NCBI RefSeq assembly: GCF_001571365.1
Contig: NZ_BCTQ01000029.1
Coordinates: forward strand, 1-64,000
Source of the DNA: Achromobacter denitrificans NBRC 15125
Lineage (GTDB): Bacteria > Pseudomonadota > Gammaproteobacteria > Burkholderiales > Burkholderiaceae_B
Length of the DNA: 64,000 bases
Direction: 5' to 3'
Shown here piece by piece: positions 54,220-62,745 of this stretch (position 1 is the first letter of the stretch; every line of letters begins with the position of its first letter). The translations under genes and the position numbers were made by a program. The notes below the pieces were generated by a model. It made no database searches. It was not told the DNA's origin and worked only from the letters and a program-made list of their open reading frames with translations.

Positions 54220-55001
54220 GCGGTTTCGGCAAGCCCGCGCACCTGCGCCGCGACCGGCTGTCCGACCAGATCGTCAAGGACATCGAGGCGCGCGTGCTGT
54301 CCGGCGAGCTGGCCGTCGGCGACCGCCTGCCGTCGGAACGGGACCTGATGGCCCATTATGGGGTGGGGCGCCCGGCCGTGCGCGAGGCCTTGCTGTGGCT
54401 GAACAGGACCGGAATGGTGGCGGTGTCCACCGGCGACCGCTCGCGCGTTACCGAGCCCGATCCGCGCACGCTGCTCCAGTTGCTGTCCGGAGCCGCCAGG
54501 ATGCTGGTGGCCCGTCCGGAAGGCGTGCGCCAATTCCAGCGGACGCGCATCTTCGTCGAAACGGCGATGGCGCGCGAGGCCGCCCGGCGGGCCACCGGCG
54601 AAGACCTCCGCGACTTGGAACGGCTGTTGCGCGAGTCGGAGGCGAACGCGGCCGATCCCGCCGCGTTTTCGGCCGGCGACGACGCCTTTCACCGGCGCAT
54701 CGCGAGCATCGCGCGCGATCCCCTGCTGGATGCGCTGTACCAGGTGGTGCTGGAACTGCTGGAAGCGCAGCGCCGGACTTCGCTCAGCCATCCGGAAGCG
54801 CTGGACAAGGCCATCGAGGCGCACCGGGCTGTTTTCGAGGCCATCCGCGACCGCGACGCGGACCGCGCGGAGGCGGCGATGCGCGGCCATCTTGAGACGG
54901 TCATCGAGACCTACTGGGAAATCCAGGGCGACGACGGGGCCCGGGCCGCGCTGGAACGAGCGCGGCCCGGCCTCGGGGGGCGCGGAATCAGTTCACCGTG
55001 A
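54216..55001 (+). CDS. GntR-family regulator, FadR subgroup
   Basis: 261 residues. The N-terminal winged helix (residues 12-80, with GDRLPSERDLMAHYGVGRPAVREAL) precedes an FCD-type all-helical effector domain (about 95-240) with conserved Asp and His positions (DDAFHRRIA, HLETVIE). ATG 54216 overlaps the upstream dehydrogenase stop (ATGA). Its 3' end overlaps the convergent Bug gene by 14 bases. It probably controls the dehydrogenase operon and perhaps the convergent genes. Confidence 0.88.
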   Translation: MSGFGKPAHLRRDRLSDQIVKDIEARVLSGELAVGDRLPSERDLMAHYGVGRPAVREALLWLNRTGMVAVSTGDRSRVTEPDPRTLLQLLSGAARMLVARPEGVRQFQRTRIFVETAMAREAARRATGEDLRDLERLLRESEANAADPAAFSAGDDAFHRRIASIARDPLLDALYQVVLELLEAQRRTSLSHPEALDKAIEAHRAVFEAIRDRDADRAEAAMRGHLETVIETYWEIQGDDGARAALERARPGLGGRGISSP

Positions 55002-55974
55002 TGTGACTGTCCTTGATCACCTTGGCCCACTTGGCGATTTCGCTGTCCACGAATCTGGCCAGGTCCTCGGACGTGCCGCCGCCCGTCTGCGCGCCTTGTT
55101 CCAGCAGGGCCTTCTTGACCTCGGGGCTGCCCAGCACCGCGTCGGCGTCCTGCTGGATCTTCTTGATGACGGCGGGAGGCGTGCCGGCCGGCGCGAACAG
55201 CCCGCTCCAGGTGTAGGCGCTGAAGCCGGGAAGCCCGCTTTCGGACACGGTGGGCGTGTTCGGCCACGACGGATCGCGTTGCTCGGTGCCGATTGCCAGC
55301 AGTTTCAGCTTGCCGTTCTTGACTTGCGGCCCGGACGATAGCGCAGCGTCGAACATCATGTTGCAGGTGCCCGAGATGGTGTCGATGATCGCCGGGCCAC
55401 TGCCCTTGTAGGGCACGTGCGTGAGGTGGTCGAGGCCGGACATGGACTTGAACAGCTCGCCCGCCAGGTGCGAGGGCGAACCGGGGCCGATCGAGCAGTA
55501 GTTGGCCGTGGCCTGGTTCTGCTTGGCCCAGGCGATGTACGACTTGACGTCGTTGTAGGGCGCGTCGGCCGGCGCCACCATCAGCAGCGGGATGGTCATG
55601 CCGCGCACGATGGGCGCGAAATCCCTGGTGGGGTTGTACGGAAGCTTCTCGAACAGGCTGATGTTCACGGTGTGCGGGCCGCTGCCGTTCATCAGCAGCG
55701 TATAGCCGTCGGGGTCGGCGCGGGCCGCGGCTTCCGTGCCGATGATGCCCGAGGCGCCGCCGCGGTTTTCGACCACCACCGCCTGGCCCCAGCGCTTGGT
55801 CAGGCCCTGGCCGAGGAGCCGGGTCAGGATGTCGGTGGAGCCGCCCGCGGGGTAGGGCACGATGATGCGCACCGCGCGGTCGGGATAAGCGCCGGCTCCC
55901 TGGGCGGTGGCCGCCTGCGGGACGGCGGCCAGCATACCGAGCGCACAGCCGGCGGCGATGGACCTGAGTTCCAT
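54988..55974 (-). CDS. Bug-family (TctC-like) periplasmic solute-binding protein
   Basis: 328-residue binding protein. The signal peptide MELRSIAAGCALGMLAAVPQA is followed by the family motif VRIIVPYPAGGSTDILTRLL and VVENRGGASGIIGTEAAARA. It lies 59 bases after the TauD-type dioxygenase gene on the same strand, so the ligand may be the dioxygenase substrate or its precursor. No TctA/TctB genes are near. Confidence 0.9.
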   Translation of the reverse strand: MELRSIAAGCALGMLAAVPQAATAQGAGAYPDRAVRIIVPYPAGGSTDILTRLLGQGLTKRWGQAVVVENRGGASGIIGTEAAARADPDGYTLLMNGSGPHTVNISLFEKLPYNPTRDFAPIVRGMTIPLLMVAPADAPYNDVKSYIAWAKQNQATANYCSIGPGSPSHLAGELFKSMSGLDHLTHVPYKGSGPAIIDTISGTCNMMFDAALSSGPQVKNGKLKLLAIGTEQRDPSWPNTPTVSESGLPGFSAYTWSGLFAPAGTPPAVIKKIQQDADAVLGSPEVKKALLEQGAQTGGGTSEDLARFVDSEIAKWAKVIKDSHITVN

Positions 55975-56033
55975 GATGTCTCCTCTCGTAGTTTTTTTGA
56001 TGCGGGCCGTTCAGGCTCCGCCGCGCGCGGGCT

Positions 56034-56927
56034 TCAGGCCGCGGCGCGTTGCTCCCACAACTCGGGTAGCACGTCGTCCAGGCCGGACTGCTCGGTGGCC
56101 GAGATGGTCGTGCGCACGATGGAACGCAGTTGGTCCGGGCCCCAGGGGCGGCCGCGGTGCATGGTGGCGCGGTTGTCCCACATGACCACGTCGCCCGGCT
56201 TCCAGTGGTGCACGTAGGTGTAGGCGGACTCGGTGGCGCGCTCGATCAAGTGGGCCAGCAGGTCGGCGCCGTCCTGGTCGCCCATGCCCTCGACGGCGCC
56301 CGCGTGCGAGGCGAGGTAGAGCGAGCGGCGGCCGTTGACCGGGTTGCGCCACGTCATGCGACGGCGTACCGCCGGCAGCGCGGCGTGTTCTTCGGGCGTC
56401 ATCATGCCGCGGTCGATCTTGTTGCGCGATGTGGCGTAGCTGTGGATGACCACGGCGTCGCGCAGCGTGCCCTGTTCGGATGGGGCGAGCCGCTCCCAGG
56501 CGGCGCGGGTGGAGGTGAATTCTGTCTCGCCGCCCTGCTCGGGAATCACGCGGGCCGATAGCACCGAGGCCACCGCCGGCACCTTCTTGAACGAGCTGTC
56601 GGTGTGCCAGAGCTGATTGGCTCGCGCGATGACCAGCGCCTTGTCGCTGGGCTGCACGATCTTGCCGTCGGGGCCGATGTTGTTCATGCGCGAATAGAAC
56701 GTGCCGTGCCCGATCGAACCGACCTTGACCAGTTCCAGCGGGCCGAAGCCGCGCGAGAACACGGCCTGGACGTCGTCGGTGATGGGCTGGTCGCGCCAGA
56801 CCAGCACGGAGTGCTCTTCGAATGCGGCGCGCACCTGGGCGAAAGCGGCGGCATCCGATGCCGCCTCGGTCAGGCTGATGCCGTGGATTTCGGCGCCGAA
56901 GTCCTGGTGCAAACGCTCGATACGCAT
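56034..56927 (-). CDS. TauD/TfdA-family 2-oxoglutarate dioxygenase
   Basis: 297-residue Fe(II)/2-oxoglutarate oxygenase. The iron motif is LWHTDSSF (H-x-D), and the distal histidine lies in TMHRGRPWG, followed by the 2-oxoglutarate arginine in RSIVRTT. Relatives cleave sulfonates, phenoxy acids or similar compounds, so the exact substrate is open. It is the first gene of an operon with a Bug protein and lies downstream of a co-oriented IclR gene, across 145 bases. Confidence 0.9.
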   Translation of the reverse strand: MRIERLHQDFGAEIHGISLTEAASDAAAFAQVRAAFEEHSVLVWRDQPITDDVQAVFSRGFGPLELVKVGSIGHGTFYSRMNNIGPDGKIVQPSDKALVIARANQLWHTDSSFKKVPAVASVLSARVIPEQGGETEFTSTRAAWERLAPSEQGTLRDAVVIHSYATSRNKIDRGMMTPEEHAALPAVRRRMTWRNPVNGRRSLYLASHAGAVEGMGDQDGADLLAHLIERATESAYTYVHHWKPGDVVMWDNRATMHRGRPWGPDQLRSIVRTTISATEQSGLDDVLPELWEQRAAA

Positions 56928-57072
56928 GATGACTCTCCTGCTTGTTGGGGGGCGAGGGGGGATTGCGATGCGCTCCGGGAAGCTGGCAAAAAGTCTATCA
57001 TCGGCACTCCCGGAAACGGGCCGGAGAGCCGCTTGCCGCCTGCATTTACATGTATGTGAAAATCGCGGCGCC

Positions 57073-57858
57073 TCAAGCCGGCGGAGCCGCCTCGCCGGCC
57101 GGTGAGGGGCCGGCGGCTTCGAGCCGGGCGATGCCCGCGCGGAGCCCCGCGATCACCTCCGCTTCCTTCTCTTCCAGCCGTTCCACGGGGCCCGAGACCG
57201 CCAGCGCGAACAGCCGTCCGAAGCGCCTTTCGGGCAGCACCATGCAGATGCCGCCGGCGCCCTGTTCCAGCGTGTGCTTGTTGAAGACGTAGCCGTCGCG
57301 CCGTCCCTGTTCGACTTGCCGCATCAGATCTTCCAGCGATGCCTTGCGGGCCGGATCTGGCTCGTGGAAATTGATGCGGCGCACCAGCTCGGCGATCTCG
57401 TCATCGCTGCGCGCGCCCAGCATGGCCCAGCCGCTGCCCGAGCGCGCGATCGGCCGGATCGTGCCGATCGGCACCGCATACCAGATGGGCAGGCGCGAGG
57501 GAATCAGGTAGACGTACTGCACGTACAGGTCGCTTTGCGCGGCCAGCGTGACGGTTTCGCCGTAGGCTTCGGACAGGCGCTGCATCAACTGCAGTACTTC
57601 TTCGTTGCGCCCGAACAGCGCGCGCTGCACCCAGTTGCCCAGCGACGCCATACGCATGGTCGGCATGTAGGTGCGCGAGAAGCGGTCGTAGTCCAGGTAG
57701 CCCAGCGTCACCAGGCTTTTCAGGAGCGCCGACGCGCTGGACGGGGGGTAGCCGAAGCTCCGCGTGAAATCCTTCAACGCCATGGGGCGCTGCTCGGTTT
57801 CGAAGGCCTCGAGTATTTCGAATACCCGCTGGGAGGTCTTGATGGGCTGTTCCGGCAT
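57073..57858 (-). CDS. IclR-family transcriptional regulator
   Basis: 261 residues. The N-terminal winged helix (residues 8-75, with VFEILEAFETEQRPMALKDF and SSASALLKSLVTLGYL) precedes the effector domain. ATG 57858 is used; the frame is open upstream, but that part would be translated from the antisense of the tRNA-Thr gene. It probably regulates the TauD/Bug genes that follow. Confidence 0.88.
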   Translation of the reverse strand: MPEQPIKTSQRVFEILEAFETEQRPMALKDFTRSFGYPPSSASALLKSLVTLGYLDYDRFSRTYMPTMRMASLGNWVQRALFGRNEEVLQLMQRLSEAYGETVTLAAQSDLYVQYVYLIPSRLPIWYAVPIGTIRPIARSGSGWAMLGARSDDEIAELVRRINFHEPDPARKASLEDLMRQVEQGRRDGYVFNKHTLEQGAGGICMVLPERRFGRLFALAVSGPVERLEEKEAEVIAGLRAGIARLEAAGPSPAGEAAPPA

Positions 57859-57921
57859 GGCGTCGAGCTTAGCATTGCGCGCCGCGGGCATGGAGGGCGG
57901 GGCGCCGGGCCCGGAAAGACA

Positions 57922-57947
57922 AAGGCCGACGCTTGTGCGTCGGCCTT
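57922..57947 (-). terminator. Terminator after tRNA-Thr
   Basis: A perfect 11-bp stem (57922-57932 with 57937-57947) and a 4-base loop, followed on the minus strand by TTTGTCTTT. Confidence 0.8.
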
Positions 57948-57956
57948 CGGGAATTC

Positions 57957-58032
57957 TGGTGCCGGCAATAGGAGTCGAACCTACGACCTTCGCATTACGA
58001 ATGCGCTGCTCTACCAACTGAGCTATGCCGGC
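57957..58032 (-). tRNA. tRNA-Thr (anticodon CGT)
   Basis: 76 bases including encoded CCA. The cloverleaf is complete: acceptor GCCGGCA/TGCCGGC, D arm GCTCAGTTGGTAGAGC, anticodon loop TTCGTAA and T arm with GGTTCGACTCC. It reads ACG. Very close to the E. coli tRNA-Thr(CGU) sequence. Confidence 0.97.
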
Positions 58033-58197
58033 AAGACCATTTGCTTGGTTTCAGGCAAGCCCAAAACGGCAAAACATCTTCTTTTCTTTCCGGTTCGCAC
58101 CCTTTTTATGGGGCCCGATCTGGAAAGACCGAGATCATATCAGAGTTTTTTGTCGATGTGAAATTGCGGGGCGGAAAAACGCGAAAAAAGTGTGGAC

Positions 58198-58226
58198 TTG
58201 CACGAGCTGAAAAATTCGTTCATAAT
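58198..58226 (+). promoter_or_regulatory. tRNA-Asn promoter
   Basis: TTGCAC (58198-58203), a 17-base spacer and CATAAT (58221-58226). Transcription would start about 10 bases before the mature 5' end. Confidence 0.75.
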
Positions 58227-58242
58227 CTCGTTTCTTAGCAGT

Positions 58243-58318
58243 TCCCCGATAGCTCAGTCGGTAGAGCGACGGACTGTTAATCCGCAGGTCGCTGGTTCGA
58301 GCCCAGCTCGGGGAGCCA
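58243..58318 (+). tRNA. tRNA-Asn (anticodon GTT)
   Basis: 76 bases including encoded CCA. Acceptor TCCCCGA/TCGGGGA, D arm GCTCAGTCGGTAGAGC, anticodon loop CTGTTAA and T loop GGTTCGAGCC. Discriminator base G. Reads AAC/AAT. Confidence 0.97.
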
Positions 58319-58326
58319 AAGAATTC

Positions 58327-58357
58327 AGGGCCATTCACGAAAGTGAATGGCCCTTTT
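58327..58357 (+). terminator. Terminator after tRNA-Asn
   Basis: A perfect 12-bp stem AGGGCCATTCAC/GTGAATGGCCCT with a GAAA tetraloop, followed by TTTT. Confidence 0.9.
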
Positions 58358-58516
58358 GGTTTGCGCCGGCGGTGGCATGCGAGCGCGGTGCGCGCGTGGA
58401 AACATGGGCCGGAAGGCAGGCGCCGAAAAGAAAACAGTGCGACCCATGGCGGTAAGTAGTGCGGCCTACAGAGGTGCTGCGCGCGCAGCCCGGCGGGAAC
58501 CTATCGGACGGTTCGT

Positions 58517-59602
58517 ATGCGAGACAAAGGGCAAGACAAACGGCAAGACCCACGGCAAGACCCACGGCAAGACGATCAGGAAGCCGGCCGGGAGCGCGAG
58601 CCGGACGGCGACAAGCGCATCGGCGTTACGGTGATTTCCGGATTCCTGGGCAGCGGCAAGACGACGCTCCTGAACCGCATGTTGCGGGATTGCGCCTATG
58701 CCGATGCCGTCGTGATCGTCAATGAATTCGGCGACATCGGGGTCGACCATCACCTGGTCCGCGAAGCGCGGGACAACGTCGTCCTGGTGGAAGGCGGGTG
58801 CCTGTGCTGCGTGGTCAGCGGCTCGGTGGTCGATACCTTGCGCGACCTTTTCATGCAGGCCTTGAGCCGCCGCATCAAGCCGTTTCGCCGCGTGCTGATC
58901 GAAACTAGCGGGCTGGCGGACCCTGCTCCCATCCTGTTCACGCTCAAGCACGACCGCTTCCTGGCGGAACGCTATGCCTATCGCGGGGCGATCGTGCTGG
59001 TGGATGCGTGTCACGGCATTGAACAACTGGCGGACCAGCCGGAGGCGGCGCGGCAACTGGCCCTGGCGGACGCCGTGGTGTTCAGCAAGGCCGATCTGGT
59101 CGACGCCGGCCAGCTGGGCCGCGTCGAGCAGGCGGTGGTTGGCATCAATCCCGGCGCGCAGCGCAGTGTGCAGCGGCCGGATGCGCCCCTGGTCGAGATA
59201 TTGCGGAACGGGCCCGGCGCCCACGCCCGGCGCGACGGCGTCGCGCTGGCGGATTGGCTGCGCCCGTTTTCCTCGCGGGCGGCGGCCGGGCATGGGCAGG
59301 TCGCCAGCTTTTCGCTGATCCTGCAATCGCCCCTCGCGCGGCCGGTCTTTCTTGCCGGCCTCTCGCGGATCCAGGAGCGTTACGGTCCGGGCCTGCTGCG
59401 CGTGAAGGGGCTGGTGTGCTTCGAGGGCGAGGCCCAGCCGTGCGAGGTGCATGGCGTGCACGGCGAGCTTTACCCGATCCGTCTCCTTGCCGGGTGGCCG
59501 GACCGCGACCATCGCTCGCGGCTGGTCTGCATCCTGCGCGGCCTCGATGGCGACGAGGTGCGGCGCGCGTTGTGCGAGGCGCTGGGCCAGCCGCCCGCCT
59601 GA
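58517..59602 (+). CDS. CobW/COG0523-family GTP-binding metallochaperone
   Basis: 361-residue G3E GTPase. Walker A is VISGFLGSGKTTLLN, the metal motif is GGCLCC (C-x-C-C), the switch/Walker B region is VLIETSGLADP, and the G4-like motif is FSKADLVD. A C-terminal CobW_C domain follows from about residue 250. The start ATG 58517 is the only reasonable one; it adds a 33-residue polar leader rich in Asp, Gln, Arg and Lys, encoded by a 12-base tandem repeat. Metal and client are unknown; zinc or cobalt is usual. Confidence 0.88.
   Translation: MRDKGQDKRQDPRQDPRQDDQEAGREREPDGDKRIGVTVISGFLGSGKTTLLNRMLRDCAYADAVVIVNEFGDIGVDHHLVREARDNVVLVEGGCLCCVVSGSVVDTLRDLFMQALSRRIKPFRRVLIETSGLADPAPILFTLKHDRFLAERYAYRGAIVLVDACHGIEQLADQPEAARQLALADAVVFSKADLVDAGQLGRVEQAVVGINPGAQRSVQRPDAPLVEILRNGPGAHARRDGVALADWLRPFSSRAAAGHGQVASFSLILQSPLARPVFLAGLSRIQERYGPGLLRVKGLVCFEGEAQPCEVHGVHGELYPIRLLAGWPDRDHRSRLVCILRGLDGDEVRRALCEALGQPPA
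58527..58573 (+). repeat. 12-base tandem repeat inside the CobW-like gene start
   Basis: About four copies of ACGGCAAGACCC or close variants. The unit length keeps the reading frame and encodes a D-P/K-R-Q type repeat at residues 4-19. Confidence 0.65.
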
Positions 59603-59661
59603 GCGCCGCCGGGCCGGAATGCGCGATTTCCGGTGTCGATGTTGCACAGAAATACGGTATA

Positions 59662-59671
59662 ACCGATCGGT
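59662..59671. promoter_or_regulatory. 10-bp palindrome upstream of the LysR gene
   Basis: ACCGATCGGT is self-complementary, 24 bases before the LysR ATG and near an AT-rich stretch. It could be an operator. Confidence 0.35.
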
Positions 59672-59694
59672 CTGATGCAAAAATCGAGACAATC

Positions 59695-60600
59695 ATGGAT
59701 CGTCTGAAAGCCATGCAGGTGTTCGTGGAGGTCGCCGACCGGGGCAGCCTGTCGGCGGCAGCGCTGCATCTGGACATGTCGCGCGCCATGGTGTCGCGCT
59801 ATCTGGCGGAGATGGAGCAGTGGGTCGGCGTGCGCCTGCTGCACCGCACGACGCGCCGCCTCAGCCTGACGCCCGCCGGCGCCGAAACATTGCCGCGCTG
59901 CCGGCAGATGCTGGACATGGTGGGGGACCTGCGCACTGCCGTCGCCACGCCGGACGATACGCCGCGCGGCCTGTTGCGCATCACCACCAGCATGTCTTTC
60001 GGGTCGCGTCACCTGGCCAGCGCGGTCACGGAGTACGTAAAGCGGCATCCCGGCACCTCGGTGGACCTGATGCTGGTCGACCGGGCCGTCAATCTGGTGG
60101 AAGAGCGAGTCGACCTGGCGGTGCGCATCACCAACGACCTGGATCCCAACCTGATTGCGCGCAAGCTGGCGGTCTGCCGTTCGGTGGTTTGCGCCTCGCC
60201 GGAGTACCTGGAGCGCGAGGGCGTGCCGGCGAGGATCGAAGACCTGTCGTTGCGCAACTGCCTGACCCATTCCTACTTCGGCAAGAGCCTGTGGCGTTTC
60301 GAGCGCGACGGCGAGCCGGTGGATGTGCCGGTCAGCGGCAACATCAGCGCGAACGAGGTGTCGGTCCTGACGCGGGCGGCCCTGGAGGGCGCGGGCATCG
60401 CCATGCTGCCGACCTACTATGCTTCCGAGTACGTGGAGGCCGGCAGGCTGCGGGCCATCCTGACGCAGAGCAAGCCGCAGGAGCTGGGGATCTACGGCAT
60501 TTATGCCTCTCGCCGCCAAATGCCGCTGATCCTGCGTTCCATGCTGGATTTCCTGGTGGAACGGCTGGAGTCCGCGCCTTGGGACCGGCGCGGGGCATGA
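59695..60600 (+). CDS. LysR-family transcriptional regulator
   Basis: 301 residues. The N-terminal helix-turn-helix (MDRLKAMQVFVEVADRGSLSAAAL; SRAMVSRYLAEMEQWVG) and the effector domain from about residue 90 match the AaeR/DmlR-type subgroup that starts with MDRL. ATG 59695 is chosen by alignment; the frame is open far upstream. The nearest upstream gene is the CobW-like GTPase on the same strand, and no divergent target is present. Confidence 0.88.
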   Translation: MDRLKAMQVFVEVADRGSLSAAALHLDMSRAMVSRYLAEMEQWVGVRLLHRTTRRLSLTPAGAETLPRCRQMLDMVGDLRTAVATPDDTPRGLLRITTSMSFGSRHLASAVTEYVKRHPGTSVDLMLVDRAVNLVEERVDLAVRITNDLDPNLIARKLAVCRSVVCASPEYLEREGVPARIEDLSLRNCLTHSYFGKSLWRFERDGEPVDVPVSGNISANEVSVLTRAALEGAGIAMLPTYYASEYVEAGRLRAILTQSKPQELGIYGIYASRRQMPLILRSMLDFLVERLESAPWDRRGA

Positions 60601-61249
60601 GCGCGCCGGCCGCGTTGCGGGGGCGGAACGCTTGAGGGCAGGGTAGTTGACGGTATAATTTGGCGACGGCCTCGGCGGGTTCGCTGCGGTTGGCCGGGAC
60701 GGACCCCGGAAGGTCGTTGGGCGGCAGGCTGATGTCCGCCGTCATGTAGTCTTGGAAAATATCTAAGAATCGTAGTATCGGCTCGGGGAAGAGCCGCAGC
60801 GCCGCGGAACCGGTTTCCGGGCGCGCGAGGGGAGGCGCATCGGGCTTCCGGATCGTGGCGGTCAGTCCGCCGCGCCGTGGCGTCCGATGCCTGGCGATTC
60901 AGGTCCTTGATATCGATTGCCGCGGAAGGTGGCGCCGGGTTGCCGGCGTGCTCCGCAGGCTTGTTGGCGATTTGTGCCAGCTTTTCCAGAAATTGCTTAA
61001 GGTGCGTGCCGCGCAGCGTCGCGGCAGGCATTCCGCCCAGATTCGATTGGCGCGGCCGTTGCGGCGCATGGCCGGCAACGGGCGGTAAACACGGGAATCC
61101 AGTGAGAACTTCGCAAACCAATGCTGTCTGTAGCGGGCCCGCCATCGAGGCCGGGCGCCGGCTGGCGGGCGCCTGCGAAGCGCTGCGCGGCACGAATGGC
61201 GCGACGCAAATGAAAAAGGCCCGGCGTATTCGCCAGGCCTCGATCAATT
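60601..61249. other. 649-base intergenic region
   Basis: No convincing complete gene. TTGAGG (60632-60637), a 16-base spacer and TATAAT (60654-60659) could be a plus-strand promoter without an obvious product. On the minus strand, between about 61031 and 60640, two adjoining frames together look protein-like (a start at MPAATLRGTH, then FLEKLAQIANKPAEH; in another frame FPEPILRFLDIFQDYMTADI). This suggests a decayed or frameshifted gene, but chance in GC-rich DNA is possible. The right end holds the tRNA-fMet terminator. Confidence 0.5.
61213..61241 (-). terminator. Terminator after tRNA-fMet
   Basis: On the minus strand GGCCTGGCG-AATA-CGCCGGGCC, with one G-T pair, is followed by TTTTT. Confidence 0.8.
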
Positions 61250-61326
<77 letters not shown>

Positions 61327-61338
61327 TCTGAGAAATGA

Positions 61339-61367
61339 ATAGTAGCCTTATTTTTAACCTAGCGCAA
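61339..61367 (-). promoter_or_regulatory. tRNA-fMet promoter
   Basis: On the minus strand TTGCGC (61367-61362), a 17-base spacer and TACTAT (61344-61339). It lies in the 61-base spacer shared with scpB. Confidence 0.65.
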
Positions 61368-61387
61368 GTTAGCCCTTTTGAATTTGA

Positions 61388-62728
61388 ATGTCGATGAACG
61401 ATAGCGAGGCAATAGTCGTGCTCGAAACCGCGCTCTTGTGCGCGGCGCAGCCGATGCAACTGTCCGAAATGCGCAAGCTATTCGGGGACGATGAACAATT
61501 CGACAATAGCGCGCTGCGCGCGCTGCTGGAGACGATCCAGAACAACTGGGCAGATGGCGGCCTGGAACTGGTGCAGCTGGCGACGGGATGGCGCTTCCAG
61601 AGCCGCCCGCGCATGCAGCGCTACCTGGAAAGGCTCAATCCCGAGAAGCCTCCCAAGTATTCCCGCGCCGTGATGGAAACGCTGGCCATCGTGGCCTGGC
61701 GCCAGCCGGTGACCCGCGGCGACATCGAAGACATCCGCGGGGTGACGGTGTCCTCGCAGATCGTGAAGGCCCTGGAAGACCGCGGCTGGATCGAAGTCAT
61801 CGGCCATCGCGACGCGCCGGGACGCCCCGCGCTGTTCGGCACGACGCGCCAGTTCCTCGATGACCTGGGCCTGCGCGCGCTGGACGAGTTGCCCGCGCTG
61901 GAGTCGGCGCAGGCCGCCGCGGCCCTGGCCGGGCTGGATCTGGGCGAAGTGCAGCAGATCATGGGCGAGGCCCCGGCCGAAGGCGATGCCGCTGCCGGCG
62001 ATGATGCCGCGGTCGCGGCCGAAGGCGCGGAAGAGGGCGCGGCCGAGGGTGAGGGGGCGGCCACGGACGAAGAGGCTGTCGTCGGCGAAAGCGCAGTCGT
62101 GGGCGAAGCCGGCGCTGATGCCGAAGCTGGTGTCGGCGCTGCTGCAGATCCCGATATCGCTGATACCGGCGCCGGTACCGATGCCCCCCGCCAGGACGCC
62201 CAGTCGGCAGAAACCGACGCCGGCGAGGCCCGGGCCGCCGCCGGGGAGCTTATTCCGGTTGCGGAATTGTCTGTTTCGGAACAGGATATACCCATAGACC
62301 CGGTCGATAGCGTAGAATTCTCGCTTTCGCGCACAGAAGAAGGCGCGGATCCCGCCGACGAACCTACCGTCCGGGAGCAAGCCGAAGGCTTGTCCAATAC
62401 GCCAGCCATGCCCGGTTTTCCCGACGGCGAGGCTGGCAGCGACATTTCCGATATGGCCGCCGATGCCCCAGAAGCCGGCGCCGCAAAGGAAAGCGTCGAG
62501 AACGCAAAACACGCGGAACCGACCGACCCGATTGACGAGACCGACACCGCGGCGCCTGCCGCTGCCGGGCATGAGCCCGCTTCCGGTCTTGCCGATCCTG
62601 TTCGGCCTGGCCCGGATGCCGTCTCCCCGGAATCGGACGAGGCAGGCCTTGAGCGGCCCGAGGTCGACCGAGAGTCGGCGTCCCCCGATGATGACGAGCC
62701 TGCCCCTGGCAGGCCCACCCAAGTTTGA
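61388..62728 (+). CDS. scpB: Segregation and condensation protein B with long acidic tail
   Basis: 446 residues. The first about 190 form the two winged-helix domains of ScpB, the kleisin-associated subunit of the SMC-ScpAB condensin ([54 protein letters not shown]). From about residue 194 to the end the chain is Ala/Glu/Asp/Gly/Pro-rich and predicted disordered. Standard ScpB is about 180-220 residues, so the tail more than doubles it. The next gene is rluB, a common pair. No scpA is visible nearby. Confidence 0.93.
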   Translation: MSMNDSEAIVVLETALLCAAQPMQLSEMRKLFGDDEQFDNSALRALLETIQNNWADGGLELVQLATGWRFQSRPRMQRYLERLNPEKPPKYSRAVMETLAIVAWRQPVTRGDIEDIRGVTVSSQIVKALEDRGWIEVIGHRDAPGRPALFGTTRQFLDDLGLRALDELPALESAQAAAALAGLDLGEVQQIMGEAPAEGDAAAGDDAAVAAEGAEEGAAEGEGAATDEEAVVGESAVVGEAGADAEAGVGAAADPDIADTGAGTDAPRQDAQSAETDAGEARAAAGELIPVAELSVSEQDIPIDPVDSVEFSLSRTEEGADPADEPTVREQAEGLSNTPAMPGFPDGEAGSDISDMAADAPEAGAAKESVENAKHAEPTDPIDETDTAAPAAAGHEPASGLADPVRPGPDAVSPESDEAGLERPEVDRESASPDDDEPAPGRPTQV

Positions 62729-62745
62729 AATTCGGAGCTGTCCCA

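Noticed and set aside
57859..58017. N-terminal extension of the IclR regulator
   Set aside because: These codons are antisense to tRNA-Thr and its terminator. The conserved protein starts at 57858.
60646..60659. TTGACG immediately before TATAAT
   Set aside because: The two hexamers are only two bases apart and cannot act together as -35 and -10. A TTGAGG further upstream gives a better spacing.
60501..61247. Intact 248-codon gene on the minus strand
   Set aside because: The first third looks protein-like, but the rest is shadow composition and the 3' part runs antisense into the LysR gene. It is reported only as a possible decayed gene.
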